In this document: positions 44,813 to 54,069 of the stretch, piece by piece | Layout of the letters: the number at the start of each line of letters is the position of its first letter | Position numbering within the stretch: the first letter of the stretch is position 1 | NCBI RefSeq assembly: GCF_000321415.2 | Contig: NC_019902.2 | Location: 2,542,001 to 2,606,000 of the forward strand | DNA: 64,000 nucleotides | Source of the DNA: Thioalkalivibrio nitratireducens DSM 14787 | Lineage (GTDB): Bacteria > Pseudomonadota > Gammaproteobacteria > Ectothiorhodospirales > Ectothiorhodospiraceae | Direction of reading: 5' to 3' | The notes under the pieces: generated by a model | Told to the model about the DNA's origin: nothing | What the model saw: only the letters and a program-made list of their open reading frames with translations | Database searches by the model: none | Translations under genes and position numbers: made by a program

Positions 44813-45700
44813 TCAAACGCTCTTGAGCATACGCCAGAGCAGAAATATGCCGAGCACCTGCCAGGCCGCGGCCCCGAACAGCACGATGCGCCCGGTCGGA
44901 TCGTCGAGCATCCATGCGTAGTAATCGGGATTCATCGCCACCATATACCCCGCGATCGCGATCGGGACCACGGCCAGCACGACCGCGCTCACGCGGGTCT
45001 CGCCGGTCAGCGCCCGCAGCTGGCGCCGGCTGCGGTCGCGCTGGCGCAGCACCGCGACAATGTTTTCGAACAATTCGGAGGCGCTGCCGCCGAACCGCTG
45101 GTTCACCTGCACGCCCAATGCGAGCAGCTGCAGCTCGCGGACGCGGTGCACCTGCGCGGTGGCCATCATCGCTTCGGTCATGCTGCCGCCGAGGTCGCCG
45201 GCGCGCAGCACGCGTTCCATCACGCCGCGCAAAGGCTCGCGAGACGACTCGACCGCGCTGCGCAGCGCGCCATCGATGCTGCGTCCGACGCGCAGGCCGC
45301 GGATCATGTGTTCCAGAAAGCCCGGCAACTGCTCGACGATCCGCGCGACCCGCCTGCGGTACTGCCACTGCAGCGCCCCGGCCACCAGGGCCGACACGGC
45401 GCCGACCCCCAGCAGAAAACCCAGCCAGCCGAGGTACAGCGAGGCGATCAGCCCCGCGGCGGCGGCGCCGAAGGCCAGCAGCAGCACGACCCCCGGACTC
45501 GCGTCGATCCCGGCGCGCTCGAAGTAGCGGCTGAGACGCCGCGGATTCGGAACGGTCTCGTGGGTCCGCAGCGCCAGTTCCGATACGCGCCTGGCGATCT
45601 GCTCCTCCTCCGCACGCTCGCGGCTGCGCCCGAGCAGCACCAGACCCACCGCGCCGAAGACCAGCGCGACGGCCAGCAGCATCGCCGCGGCCGGCGTCAT
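44813..45700 (-). CDS. tadB: TadB inner-membrane platform protein (GspF-like)
   Basis: A 295-residue type II secretion F-family membrane protein with N-terminal helix AAAMLLAVALVFGAVGLVLL, a central F domain (LPGFLEHMIRGLRVGRSIDG, FGGSASELFENIVAVLRQRD) and C-terminal helices. Partner of TadC. Confidence 0.93.
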   Translation of the reverse strand: MTPAAAMLLAVALVFGAVGLVLLGRSRERAEEEQIARRVSELALRTHETVPNPRRLSRYFERAGIDASPGVVLLLAFGAAAAGLIASLYLGWLGFLLGVGAVSALVAGALQWQYRRRVARIVEQLPGFLEHMIRGLRVGRSIDGALRSAVESSREPLRGVMERVLRAGDLGGSMTEAMMATAQVHRVRELQLLALGVQVNQRFGGSASELFENIVAVLRQRDRSRRQLRALTGETRVSAVVLAVVPIAIAGYMVAMNPDYYAWMLDDPTGRIVLFGAAAWQVLGIFLLWRMLKSV

Positions 45701-45742
45701 GGCCGCGCCCGCCTGCGGCGACCGCCGCGAACGATCACCGCG

Positions 45743-47020
45743 TCAGTGCATGACATCCGCATCACCGTAGTAGCCTTCCCGCAGCTTCGGAATCGACGGC
45801 CGCGTCGGCGACCGCACGAAACGGTTCTGCGCGCGATCGTAGCTGAACAGCGTGTTGGTCACGTATGCGCCTTCGCGCAGCTCGATCAGCTCGAGCACCT
45901 CGGAAATGCAGCGGCGTCCGCTCGGCAGCCGCACGATGTTGATGACCAGTTCGACCGCCGAGCCGATCATCTGCTTCTGGGTCAGTTCCGGGATGTGCCG
46001 GCCGGACAGGCCGAGCAGCGTCTCCAGCCGCAGCAGCGCCTCGATCGCGCCGTTGGCATGGACGGTGCTCATCGAGCCGTCGTGGCCGGTGTTCATCGCC
46101 TGCATCATGTCCAGCACTTCGTCGCCGCGCGACTCGCCGAGGATGATGCGGTCGGGCCGCATGCGGAGCGCGTTCTTGACCAGGTCCCGGGCGGTGACCT
46201 CGCCGTGCCCCTCGACGTTTGGCGGCCGGGTTTCCATCCGCACCACGTGGCTGTGGCCCAGCTGCAGCTCACCGGTGTCCTCGATCGTGACCACGCGTTC
46301 GGTCGGCCCGATGAAGCCGCTGAGTATGTTCAGCAGGGTCGTCTTGCCGGTGCCGGTGCCGCCGCTGATCAGGATGTTGCAGCGCCGGCGGACCGCAAGC
46401 CGGAAGAAATCCAGCATGGCCTCGTCGGCCGAGTGATAGGCGATCAGGTCGCTGCTGCGCAGCAGGTCGCTGCGGAACTTGCGCACCGAGATGCAGGGGC
46501 CGTCCAGCGCGACCGGCGGGATGACCGCGTTCACCCGGCTGCCGTCGGGCAGGCGCGCATCGACCATCGGGCTGGATTCGTCCAGGCGGCGCCCCAGCGG
46601 CGCCAGGATGCGGTGGATCACGCGGATCACGTGCGCATCGTCGATGAAGCGCAGGTCGGTTTCGGCCAGCCGTCCCTCGCGCTCGACGAAGATGTGCTGG
46701 GCACCGTTCACGAGGATCTCGGTCACGGTCGGATCGACCAGCAACACCTGCAGCGGGCCATAGCCCGTCAGCTCGTCGACCATCTCCTCGGTGAGCCGAT
46801 CGAGATCGTAGCGGGTGACCGCGAGCTGCTGGCTGGCGGCATAGGCCGCTACCTTTTCCTCGACGTACTTGCTGATCGACGATTTCACCCAGTCGCCCAG
46901 ATCGACGCCGTCCTCCTCGATCGCGTCGATCAGGTACCGGTGCAGCTGCAGCTTCAGAGACTGGTAGCTCTCCGACTGCTTCAGCGCGAAACTGTGGGAA
47001 AATCCTCCGAGCCGCATCAT
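45743..47020 (-). CDS. tadA: TadA/CpaF secretion ATPase
   Basis: A 425-residue hexameric ATPase driving Tad pilus assembly (type II/IV secretion ATPase family). Walker A is [16 protein letters not shown]; the Asp box, Walker B ([20 protein letters not shown]) and His box ([13 protein letters not shown]) follow. The N-terminal domain ([20 protein letters not shown]) is complete. It starts 7 bp after tadZ. Confidence 0.97.
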   Translation of the reverse strand: MMRLGGFSHSFALKQSESYQSLKLQLHRYLIDAIEEDGVDLGDWVKSSISKYVEEKVAAYAASQQLAVTRYDLDRLTEEMVDELTGYGPLQVLLVDPTVTEILVNGAQHIFVEREGRLAETDLRFIDDAHVIRVIHRILAPLGRRLDESSPMVDARLPDGSRVNAVIPPVALDGPCISVRKFRSDLLRSSDLIAYHSADEAMLDFFRLAVRRRCNILISGGTGTGKTTLLNILSGFIGPTERVVTIEDTGELQLGHSHVVRMETRPPNVEGHGEVTARDLVKNALRMRPDRIILGESRGDEVLDMMQAMNTGHDGSMSTVHANGAIEALLRLETLLGLSGRHIPELTQKQMIGSAVELVINIVRLPSGRRCISEVLELIELREGAYVTNTLFSYDRAQNRFVRSPTRPSIPKLREGYYGDADVMH

Positions 47021-47027
47021 CGCACCC

Positions 47028-48218
47028 TCAACGTGATCCGTGGCTCAGCCCGATCAGCCGCGCCAACCCGCCGCGCCGTGCCGACCCGGTCTCGCCCAGC
47101 CGGCCGAGCACCTCCTCGACGGCCGCCGCATAGCGATCGCGGGGGGCGACCTCGAACACGCTGCGACCGAGGTTGGCGGCCCGCAAGCGCACTGCCGGGG
47201 CCGGGGGCAGTGCCGCGAGCAGCGGCAGATCGAAGGATTTCGCGAGAGCCGCCTGGTCGGGCGCCACTTTCGGCTCGTAGCGGTCGATCAGAAACCCCGC
47301 CAGCCGGTCCTGCAACCCCCAGTCCTTGATCAGACGCAGGCGTCTGAAGTTCTGATTGCAGCTCGGCACGCTCTGATCGACCAGCAACAGGATCTGCTCG
47401 GCATGCGACAGCAGCAGTTGCAGAAAGTCCGACGGCGGTACCCCGCTGAGGTTGAGCACGACGTGCGTGAAATGCTGCTTGAGCACCCCCAGGAGGAGGT
47501 AGATCTCGGCCGAGGTGACGTCCTCGATCCCGCCGGCCTCCTCGGGCATCGCGAGCAGCTTCAGCCCCGAGCCATGGGCCGGAAACGCGCTCTCGATCAG
47601 CGTCTGGTCCAGGCGCCGGAGGTTGCGTACCGCGTCCAGGAAGCTGAACGAACTCTCCAGACCGAGCAACTGCAGGCTGTCGCCCGGAGGCAGGCCGAGG
47701 TCGAGCAGCAGCACGCGCGCGCCCGCCACCCGCTGCTGCAGACCCAGCGCCAGGTGCTCGGCGAAAAAGGCGTTGCCCAGATCGGGACGGGCATTGAGCA
47801 CGGCGACGAATCGGCCATGATTGGCTGACACGGACTGGCCGGACGGCAACCGCTGCTGCAGGCGCCGCACCAGGCCCGTGAGCTCGGAGGTTCGCGCACC
47901 CGGGGTCAGGAAGTCCCGCGCCCCGGCACGCATCGCCGCCAGCACCAGGTCGCTGTCCATGCCGTCCCCCACCGCAACGACGCTGAGCATCGGCTTCGCG
48001 ACCAGAAGGCCTTCGATGAACGCGGTCATGCGGGCCGTGTTGGCCGGTTGCAGGCCGACGAACACGACCAGCGCGCCGGTCATGTCGACCAGATCCACCA
48101 CGTCTTCCAGCGGCCGGCCCTCCGCCGAAACGACCTCGCCAACCTGGGCGAGGCCCGCTTTCAGCCACTGCAGTTCGCGGTCACTCTCGAAAACCGCGAT
48201 AAAGTTCTGGCGTTCCAT
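47028..48218 (-). CDS. tadZ: TadZ/CpaE-like localisation protein
   Basis: A 396-residue protein with an N-terminal receiver-like domain (ALVVFVGLQPANTARMTAFI, GARDFLTPGARTSELTGLVR) and a C-terminal MinD/ParA-like ATPase fold (FVAVLNARPDLGNAFFAEHL, LLLDLGLPPGDSLQLLGLES). Walker A is degenerate (FVAVLNARPDLGNAF lacks the usual GKT), as in several TadZ proteins, so it may not hydrolyse ATP. TadZ positions the machine in the cell. The starts 48218 (MERQNF) and 48248 are both possible. Confidence 0.88.
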   Translation of the reverse strand: MERQNFIAVFESDRELQWLKAGLAQVGEVVSAEGRPLEDVVDLVDMTGALVVFVGLQPANTARMTAFIEGLLVAKPMLSVVAVGDGMDSDLVLAAMRAGARDFLTPGARTSELTGLVRRLQQRLPSGQSVSANHGRFVAVLNARPDLGNAFFAEHLALGLQQRVAGARVLLLDLGLPPGDSLQLLGLESSFSFLDAVRNLRRLDQTLIESAFPAHGSGLKLLAMPEEAGGIEDVTSAEIYLLLGVLKQHFTHVVLNLSGVPPSDFLQLLLSHAEQILLLVDQSVPSCNQNFRRLRLIKDWGLQDRLAGFLIDRYEPKVAPDQAALAKSFDLPLLAALPPAPAVRLRAANLGRSVFEVAPRDRYAAAVEEVLGRLGETGSARRGGLARLIGLSHGSR

Positions 48219-48238
48219 CGGTTGCCCACCCTGCGCCA

Positions 48239-49528
48239 TCAGTCCCAAAGCCCCATGCGTCTGCTGAAACTGCCATCCTCGAACAGGAACAGCTCGGCGA
48301 AACTCGGATCGTACTCGTGGAAATGGCGTCCGGGCAGCTCCGGAAGTTCGGCGTCGGCCGCCAGCGGGCGCACCAGCCGGGGGGTCACGATCATCAGCAG
48401 CTCGCGGTCCTCGGCCTCGAACCGTGATGACCGGAAAAAGGCGCCGAGCACGGGCAACGTGCCAAGACCGGGCAGCTTGTCGACGCTGGCGATGGTACTG
48501 GAACTAACCAGGCCGCTGAGAACGAAACTCTCGCCATCGGCCAGTGCCACGGTCGTATCGGTGCGCCGCACCCGCAGCGCCGGCACCGAGGTACCCTCGA
48601 GCCGGATGCCGGCCTGGAAGTCCAGCTCACTCACCTCGGGTGCGACCTTGAGCATGATCCGGTCGCGGTCGACCACGGTCGGCGTCAGCGACAGACGCAC
48701 ACCGAACTCCTTGAACTCGATGGTCACCGAGTCGCCCCTGCCGCTCGGCACCGGGATGGGAAACTCGCCGCCGGCGAGGAAACTCGCCTTCTGGCCACTG
48801 AGCGCCACCAGGCTGGGCTCGGCGAGCGTATAGGCGAAACCGCTGCCCTCGAGCGCGTTCAGCAAGGCGAGGAAATTGCGTCCGCCGCCGCCGTAGAAGA
48901 TGTTGAAACCGGCCTCCGGCGCGGTAATCCCCGGCGAGATGGTCCCGAAAGTGCCTGGACTGAACGTCTGGCCGCCCAGGACCTCGGGCGAACCGACCAG
49001 AAAATTGGACGACGCCCGCCGGCCGAGCAGCGAGATCCCGGCTTCACGCAACTTGTTCCGGCTCACCTCGACCAGCCGGATATCGGTCTGGACCTGCGCC
49101 GGAAGTTCGGCGCGCGCCTCGCGCGGGGGCACGCGTTCGTGCACCGCCACCGCGGCCGGACCGGCGACCATCAGGACCGACTTCACGGGATCCCGCGCGC
49201 AGCGGGTCCAGACCATCAGCGATGTCGTGCCGGCGCCGATACCCGTCAGCAGAAACCCATGGGTTCCGACCATTTGCACGTCGGCGACGTTCGGGTCGCC
49301 CACCGCGACCCGCTCGGCGGGTACCGGCAGCCGCAGGGATTGTTGCGCCCCGACCTGCAGATCCTGCACCCGCGGCAACGCCGGGGCCAGATCCGCGCAG
49401 CCAGCTTGCGCGGCCGCTGCCGCCGGCCACACCAGCGCCAGGGCACCGAGCAGCCCCACCATCCGGAAGATATGCCCGGCCTGGCGCGGCCGGGCGCGGC
49501 GGAATCGGTCGATCGTGTCGGTTCTCAT
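48239..49528 (-). CDS. rcpA: RcpA/CpaC outer-membrane secretin
   Basis: A 429-residue secretin for the Tad/Flp pilus. Signal peptide (LLGALALVWPAAAAAQAG) with a BON/N0-like start (QSLRLPVPAERVAVGDPNVA), then the secretin domain (VQTDIRLVEVSRNKLREAGI, GFAYTLAEPSLVALSGQKAS, LAGGEFPIPVPSGRGDSVTI, EFKEFGVRLSLTPTVVDRD). It forms the outer-membrane ring through which the pilus emerges. Confidence 0.95.
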   Translation of the reverse strand: MRTDTIDRFRRARPRQAGHIFRMVGLLGALALVWPAAAAAQAGCADLAPALPRVQDLQVGAQQSLRLPVPAERVAVGDPNVADVQMVGTHGFLLTGIGAGTTSLMVWTRCARDPVKSVLMVAGPAAVAVHERVPPREARAELPAQVQTDIRLVEVSRNKLREAGISLLGRRASSNFLVGSPEVLGGQTFSPGTFGTISPGITAPEAGFNIFYGGGGRNFLALLNALEGSGFAYTLAEPSLVALSGQKASFLAGGEFPIPVPSGRGDSVTIEFKEFGVRLSLTPTVVDRDRIMLKVAPEVSELDFQAGIRLEGTSVPALRVRRTDTTVALADGESFVLSGLVSSSTIASVDKLPGLGTLPVLGAFFRSSRFEAEDRELLMIVTPRLVRPLAADAELPELPGRHFHEYDPSFAELFLFEDGSFSRRMGLWD

Positions 49529-49552
49529 GCTCGCTCCACCATCGCTGGATGA

Positions 49553-50530
49553 TCAGGGTTGGATCTCGACGCTCTGTGTCCCGCGGTGCAGAATCACGCC
49601 GGGCCGGGGTTCGGGCGCAGGCCGCCGCGCAGGATCCGGCGGCGGCGACACGGCTGGCGGCAGCAACGCGTCGATGGTGGTGAAGCGCAGCGGTTCTTCT
49701 GCAACCGGCCGGGGCATCAGCGTGCCCAGCCCGACGACCGGCGCCGCGGCTTCGTCGACCGGGCCCGGATCCACGTCCACGTCCGCGGCCGCCACCGCCA
49801 GCCGCTCATCGGCGCCGTGCAGCGCCAGCCGCAGCGAGCCGGCGTTCGCGGCGAGCATCACCTTCGGTGCTTCGTCCTCTGGCACCGCGAGCACCGCCGT
49901 GCGGTTGCTGCGCCGCTGGCCGTCGCGCTCGCCGTCGGTGTCCTCGGCGGCACCGTCGGGGGGCAGATCCAGCCTCAGCTCATAGCTAAGCACCCGCAGA
50001 TCCGAGACGACCACCTGGGCCGATTCGCGCGCCGGGCCGGCGCGGGCACCGGTCTCCTTCAGGTAGAGCAGCAGATCGACATGATCGCCCGGCGCGATAT
50101 ATCCGCCCGCACCGACCACGTCGTCGACCGCGACCGCGAGCGCCCGCTCGCCGGGGCGCAGCGTCCGCGCGAGCTGGCTGGCCTTGAAGAACCGGGTGTC
50201 GAGCAGTGGCTCGCCTTCGCGCACGGGCAGCACCAGCAGCTTCCCGATCACCGCGTCGGGTTCGGAAAACGCGTGCGGCGGCCGCACCGACAGGCGTTCG
50301 ACGCGCAGGTCGTCGGGCCCGACGCGCGCGCCCGCCTGCAGATCGCGGGCAGCGAACAATACCTCGACCCGGGCGTCGTCCTCGACCGTCGGTTCCGGCG
50401 GCGGCGCCGGCTCGGCAGGCGGAGCCGCGACCGGCTCGGGCTGGCGCGAGAGCTGGTAACCCGCGATCCCCGCGATCACCGCGGCACCCAGCAGCAGGAT
50501 CGCGACCACCGTCATCAGCCGGCTGTTCAT
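49553..50530 (-). CDS. rcpC: RcpC/CpaB pilus assembly protein
   Basis: A 325-residue protein with one N-terminal transmembrane helix (TVVAILLLGAAVIAGIAGYQ), a Pro-rich segment, and a SAF-like domain (VEVLFAARDLQAGARVGPDD, LRPGERALAVAVDDVVGAGG, YIAPGDHVDLLLYL) characteristic of CpaB. It may bind peptidoglycan or prepare the secretin. First gene of the minus-strand tad operon; the tail is Pro/Arg-rich. Confidence 0.92.
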   Translation of the reverse strand: MNSRLMTVVAILLLGAAVIAGIAGYQLSRQPEPVAAPPAEPAPPPEPTVEDDARVEVLFAARDLQAGARVGPDDLRVERLSVRPPHAFSEPDAVIGKLLVLPVREGEPLLDTRFFKASQLARTLRPGERALAVAVDDVVGAGGYIAPGDHVDLLLYLKETGARAGPARESAQVVVSDLRVLSYELRLDLPPDGAAEDTDGERDGQRRSNRTAVLAVPEDEAPKVMLAANAGSLRLALHGADERLAVAAADVDVDPGPVDEAAAPVVGLGTLMPRPVAEEPLRFTTIDALLPPAVSPPPDPARRPAPEPRPGVILHRGTQSVEIQP

Positions 50531-50958
50531 CGCAGATTGCCTCGATGCAGAGGGCCTCTACCGCACCCAGGGCCGCGCAACGGCGCCGCCGCCGACCCAA
50601 ACCCCGAACCGCCGGCCATAGCATTGGTTAGCTTCACCGATCCCCCCGCTATCATTCGTTTCGGTACCTCTACCGGCTGGTATCAGGCCATGCCCGGCGC
50701 ATCCCGCCGACACCACCTGAACCCGCCGCGGAAGCCAAGCTACTGAGTACACGCACTTCCGGGTGCGGCAATGAGTGTTGCCTGTCCCCACTGCCATCGC
50801 AATAGTTGGAGTGGATTAACCCGATGGGAATATCGTCGAGTTCGTCCGGATTGAGTAATCTGTTCGTGGGGTTGCGGCCTGCAGCTCCGGGGCGTCGCCA
50901 GTGCGGGCTCCAAACTCGAGCGACAACTACAACGGTTGCATACACGGGAGATCCAGTC
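50531..50958. other. 428-bp divergent region between rcpC and flp
   Basis: It should hold the promoters of both tad transcripts. I see no confident sigma-70 pair and no sigma-54 box (TGGC-N7-TTGC). A GGGAGATCC ribosome site precedes flp. No gene is evident; the frame in line with flp is open to 50806, but the extension does not look like protein. Confidence 0.55.
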
Positions 50959-51141
50959 ATGTTCAAGCAAGCGATTATCGAGTTCTTTCGCGACGACGAA
51001 GGCGCCAGCGGTATCGAATACGCGCTGGTCGCCGCGATGGTGGCGCTGGCGATCGTCGCCTTCGTTCCGCAGGTCCGCGACGCCGTCACCGAGATCTTCA
51101 CGTCCATCGCCGATACGCTGTCCGAGTCTGTAGCAGAGTAG
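50959..51141 (+). CDS. flp: Flp type IVb pilin
   Basis: A 60-residue major pilin. A short leader MFKQAIIEFFRDDEGASG is followed by IEYALVAAMVALAIVAF, the Flp motif with Gly at the cut, Glu then Tyr, and a hydrophobic stem. The C-terminal region (DAVTEIFTSIADTLSESVAE) is typical. TadV would process it. It is divergent from the other tad genes and followed by tadV after 100 bp. Confidence 0.96.
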   Translation: MFKQAIIEFFRDDEGASGIEYALVAAMVALAIVAFVPQVRDAVTEIFTSIADTLSESVAE

Positions 51142-51241
51142 GCGGACTCGCGCCAGCCCGACACGGAACCCGGAGGGTCCCCGCCTTGATCCCCGGGCTC
51201 CCGGTGCCACGGAACGGCCCGCCGGCCGCGCGACGCAAGGC

Positions 51242-51745
51242 ATGATCGCGGTCGCGGCAGTCGCCTGGGCCGCGCTTTGCGGCTGGCTCGATCTGCATAC
51301 ACGGCGCCTTCCCAACGCACTCACGCTCGGCGCTGCCGGCGTGGGGGCGTTGGTTCTGTTGCTGCGTGGCGAGACGCTGCTGCATCAGGCATCGCCTGGT
51401 TCTGCATTGCTCGCGTTCGGCCTTGCGCTCGTCTTGACGCTGCCCGGCTACGCGCTCGGGCGGCTCGGGGCCGGCGACGTGAAGCTGCTCGCGGCGATGG
51501 CGCTACTCGGTGGTCTCACCGCGCTGCTCTGGGCCTTTGTCGTCGGCGCATTCGCGGCCGTGATCGTCTTCGCCGGCTGGTCGCTGTTCTGGCGCATCCA
51601 GTTCATGCCGTCGGTCTACCGCTGGGTATCCCGGGCCGGAGGGCCGGTCCCCGACCCGCGCACGGTGCGCATTCCTTTCGCCCCGGGGCTCGCGCTCGGC
51701 TTCGCGCTGTCGCTGCCGCTCGCGTCCCGGCTGGCCGCAGGCTAG
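51242..51745 (+). CDS. tadV: Prepilin peptidase TadV/CpaA
   Basis: A 167-residue inner-membrane aspartic protease that trims Flp and the pseudopilins. The two catalytic Asp residues are in CGWLDLHTRRLPN (D17) and GRLGAGDVKLL (about D78). Four to five membrane helices. Its stop codon overlaps that of the convergent C39 peptidase gene as CTAG, with no terminator between them. Confidence 0.94.
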   Translation: MIAVAAVAWAALCGWLDLHTRRLPNALTLGAAGVGALVLLLRGETLLHQASPGSALLAFGLALVLTLPGYALGRLGAGDVKLLAAMALLGGLTALLWAFVVGAFAAVIVFAGWSLFWRIQFMPSVYRWVSRAGGPVPDPRTVRIPFAPGLALGFALSLPLASRLAAG

Positions 51746-52320
51746 TCGTCCATGTCCGGCACGCCATCGCGCTGCGGCGATTGCCGCGCCGGAAACCAGT
51801 CCTCGTCCGCGACCGGCGGCGCCCGCAGCGCCTCTTCGCCCAGCGGCAGCCAGTCGGCCTCCGGCGCCGCGACGTAGAGCGCCCGTCCCTCCGCCCCGCG
51901 CGGCGCCCAGCGGCGGAGGAACTGCGACCGCGCAAGCCGCAGGTTGCCGCGCGCGGGATCCGCCAGCCAGACCCGCGCCGGGCCGATACCGCGCAGCACC
52001 GCGAAATGGCCGACGGCGGAAGCCCCCGGCAGGTGCAGCAGCGCCGGCCTTCCCGCGCGGCCGAGGCCGTCCCAGTCCAGCGCATAGCCGAACGCCCGCA
52101 GCCCGTACTGCGCGCAAACCTGCTGCAACTGGTCGAGACCGACCACCTTCCGCGTACCCAGGCGTTCGAGCACGTCGGCTTCGGTCACCGGCAGCGCGTG
52201 GACCTCGGCGAGCAGCGTGGCCAGCGCAGCCGCGCCGCAGGATTCCGGCCAGGACTGGCGCTGGACCCGTCGGAAATCCGCCGGCGGCCGCAGCAGCCGG
52301 TTCAGTACCGACCGCGGCAT
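51742..52320 (-). CDS. Stand-alone C39 double-glycine peptidase
   Basis: A 192-residue cysteine protease of the C39 family, which cuts after Gly-Gly in bacteriocin and peptide leaders. The catalytic set is visible: Q22 and C28 in RQSWPESCGAAALATLL, H105 in SAVGHFAVL and D121 in VWLADPARGNLRL. There is no signal peptide, no membrane helix and no fused ABC domain, so it should be a soluble cytosolic enzyme. In most peptide exporters this domain is fused to the ABC transporter. Last gene of an operon that starts with tolC; its start overlaps the preceding stop as TGATG. A peptide with a Gly-Gly leader lies in the same island (57773). Confidence 0.9.
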   Translation of the reverse strand: MPRSVLNRLLRPPADFRRVQRQSWPESCGAAALATLLAEVHALPVTEADVLERLGTRKVVGLDQLQQVCAQYGLRAFGYALDWDGLGRAGRPALLHLPGASAVGHFAVLRGIGPARVWLADPARGNLRLARSQFLRRWAPRGAEGRALYVAAPEADWLPLGEEALRAPPVADEDWFPARQSPQRDGVPDMDD

Positions 52321-52850
52321 CAGAACGCGCCGGCGATGCGGTTGTACGCCAGCGCCACCGCGACCAATCCGCCCAGCATGAGCAGCCAGAGCACCACCGC
52401 CCGCAGCGGCGGCTGCTGCGCGACGTCGAGCGGGATCAACAGCAGCAGCGCGAACATCGCGCCCGCGGCGACCAGCCCCAGCACCGGAACCGAACCCAGT
52501 GCCAGCGGAAGCATCGCGAGAATCACCGCGACGTGCAGACGCTGCCAGCCGCCGTGCCACGGGGTCAGTCCGCGCAGCAATAGCCAGAACACGCTCGGCA
52601 CCAGCAGCGCGACCAGCACTGCGGTGCGCACGGCCTCGAGCAGGCGCCCCGCGGCATCGTCGCGACCGACCAGCAGGCCGACCAGCACGTTGACCAGCAC
52701 GATGCCGAACAACAGCAGCCACCCGGCCAGGAGTTGCCCCAGGCCGTCGTCGAGGCTGCGCAGCGTGCTGCGCGGGCGTGTAACGAAAGCGAGCAACAGA
52801 CGCCAGGCCTCCCCGGCGGACGCCGAGGGCCGGAACGCGGTTTCAGTCAT
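52320..52850 (-). CDS. Yip1-like multi-spanning membrane protein
   Basis: A 176-residue protein with about five hydrophobic spans, for example QLLAGWLLLFGIVLVNVLVG, AVLVALLVPSVFWLLLRGL, VAVILAMLPLALGSVPVLGL and AVVLWLLMLGGLVAVALAYN. The arrangement and the N-terminal segment TRPRSTLRSLDDGLGQ resemble Yip1-domain proteins. YknW of Bacillus is such a protein and assists the YknXYZ MacAB-like transporter; the same set of neighbours is found here. The role, probably transporter assembly, is inferred. It overlaps the permease gene by 8 bp and the peptidase gene by one base. Confidence 0.72.
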   Translation of the reverse strand: MTETAFRPSASAGEAWRLLLAFVTRPRSTLRSLDDGLGQLLAGWLLLFGIVLVNVLVGLLVGRDDAAGRLLEAVRTAVLVALLVPSVFWLLLRGLTPWHGGWQRLHVAVILAMLPLALGSVPVLGLVAAGAMFALLLLIPLDVAQQPPLRAVVLWLLMLGGLVAVALAYNRIAGAF

Positions 52851-54069
52851 AACGAAGGGCCTCCATAGGGGACAGCGACGCCGCCTTGTGCGCCGGGTAA
52901 TAACCGAAGAAGCCGCCGATCGCGGCCGAGAACAGCAGCACGAGCAGCACCACGCCGGACTCCATCTGGCCCTGCCAGGGCAGCATCTGGTTGAGCAGCA
53001 CGATGCTGCCGGCGGCGAACAGCATGCCCAGAAAACCGCCGAGCAGCGTCAGCAATGCAGCCTCGCCGATGAACTGGATCCGGATCTGGCCGGCATTGGC
53101 GCCGACCGCGCGGCGGATACCGATCTCGCCGACCCGCTCGCTGACCGATGCCAGCATCACGTTCATCACGCCGATCCCGCCGACCACCAGGCTGACCGCG
53201 GCGATGCTGGCGAGCGTCCAGGTCATCGCGGCGGTCAGGCGGCCGGCGAGGCTGGCGATCTGCCCCATGTCGGTGACTGTGTAGATCGGGCCGCCGTGCG
53301 ACAGCGCGGTGTTCTTGGTCAGCAGGTAGAGTTCGATCGCCAGCGCGACCTCGTCCTTCGCCTCGCGCGAGACGGGCTGGACCATCAGGTACTGGACATG
53401 GCGCACGCCCGCGATCGACCGCTGCACGAAGCTGACCGGAGCGAACAGATCGCTGTCCTGACCCTGGCCGAGCGCGGCGTCGTCGCGGCGCGACAGCACG
53501 CCGACCACCTCGACCGACTGCCCCTGGAACCGCACCGTCTGGCCGACCGCCGGACGGTTGCCGAACAGCCGCTCCGCGAGTTCGGCTCCGAGCACCGCGA
53601 CCGGGGCACCGGCACGCTCGTCGGCAGCGGTCAACGGCCTGCCGATGTCGACCCGCAGGTCGCGCAGCCCGAGGTAGTCGGGCGTAGTACCGACCAGGCT
53701 TGCCACCGCCCGCCGGTCTCCGTAGCGGACCTCGCCCTGCAGCTGCGAGACCGGCGCGACGCGCAGGACCCCGGGAATCGAATTGCGCAGCCGCTCGGCA
53801 TCGCGCACGGTCAGGCTCTCGGCGATCAGCGGGTTGAAAAAGCTCGTCGGATCCTGCACGTTTCCCGGGGTCACGATCAGCAGGTCGGAGCCGAGCACGG
53901 CCACCTGCCCCTCGATGTAGGCACGGGCGCCGAAGCCGATCGCGAGCAGCGTGACGACCGCCCACACGCCGACCGCGATCCCCAGGATCGTCAGGCCGCT
54001 GCGGGTCTTGTGCTCGCGCAGCAACGCCATGGCGTCAGTCAGCACCGCCGGGATCCCGGATCCGCTCAT
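52843..54069 (-). CDS. MacB-like ABC transporter permease
   Basis: A 408-residue FtsX/MacB-fold permease. The N-terminal helix LTILGIAVGVWAVVTLLAIG is followed by a periplasmic MacB core domain of about 220 residues (LGSDLLIVTPGNVQDPTSFF, ERLFGNRPAVGQTVRFQGQS). Three C-terminal helices include WTLASIAAVSLVVGGIGVMN and VMLASVSERVGEIGIRRAVG. It has no ATPase of its own; that is encoded by the overlapping next gene. MacB-type permeases act on substrates already in the periplasm or on peptides, not as classical channels. The ATG overlaps the ATPase stop (TGATG). Confidence 0.92.
   Translation of the reverse strand: MSGSGIPAVLTDAMALLREHKTRSGLTILGIAVGVWAVVTLLAIGFGARAYIEGQVAVLGSDLLIVTPGNVQDPTSFFNPLIAESLTVRDAERLRNSIPGVLRVAPVSQLQGEVRYGDRRAVASLVGTTPDYLGLRDLRVDIGRPLTAADERAGAPVAVLGAELAERLFGNRPAVGQTVRFQGQSVEVVGVLSRRDDAALGQGQDSDLFAPVSFVQRSIAGVRHVQYLMVQPVSREAKDEVALAIELYLLTKNTALSHGGPIYTVTDMGQIASLAGRLTAAMTWTLASIAAVSLVVGGIGVMNVMLASVSERVGEIGIRRAVGANAGQIRIQFIGEAALLTLLGGFLGMLFAAGSIVLLNQMLPWQGQMESGVVLLVLLFSAAIGGFFGYYPAHKAASLSPMEALRYD

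Noticed and set aside
50531-50958. Sigma-54 promoter before flp under PilR control
   Set aside because: No TGGC-N7-TTGC pair with correct spacing was found on either strand of the divergent region.
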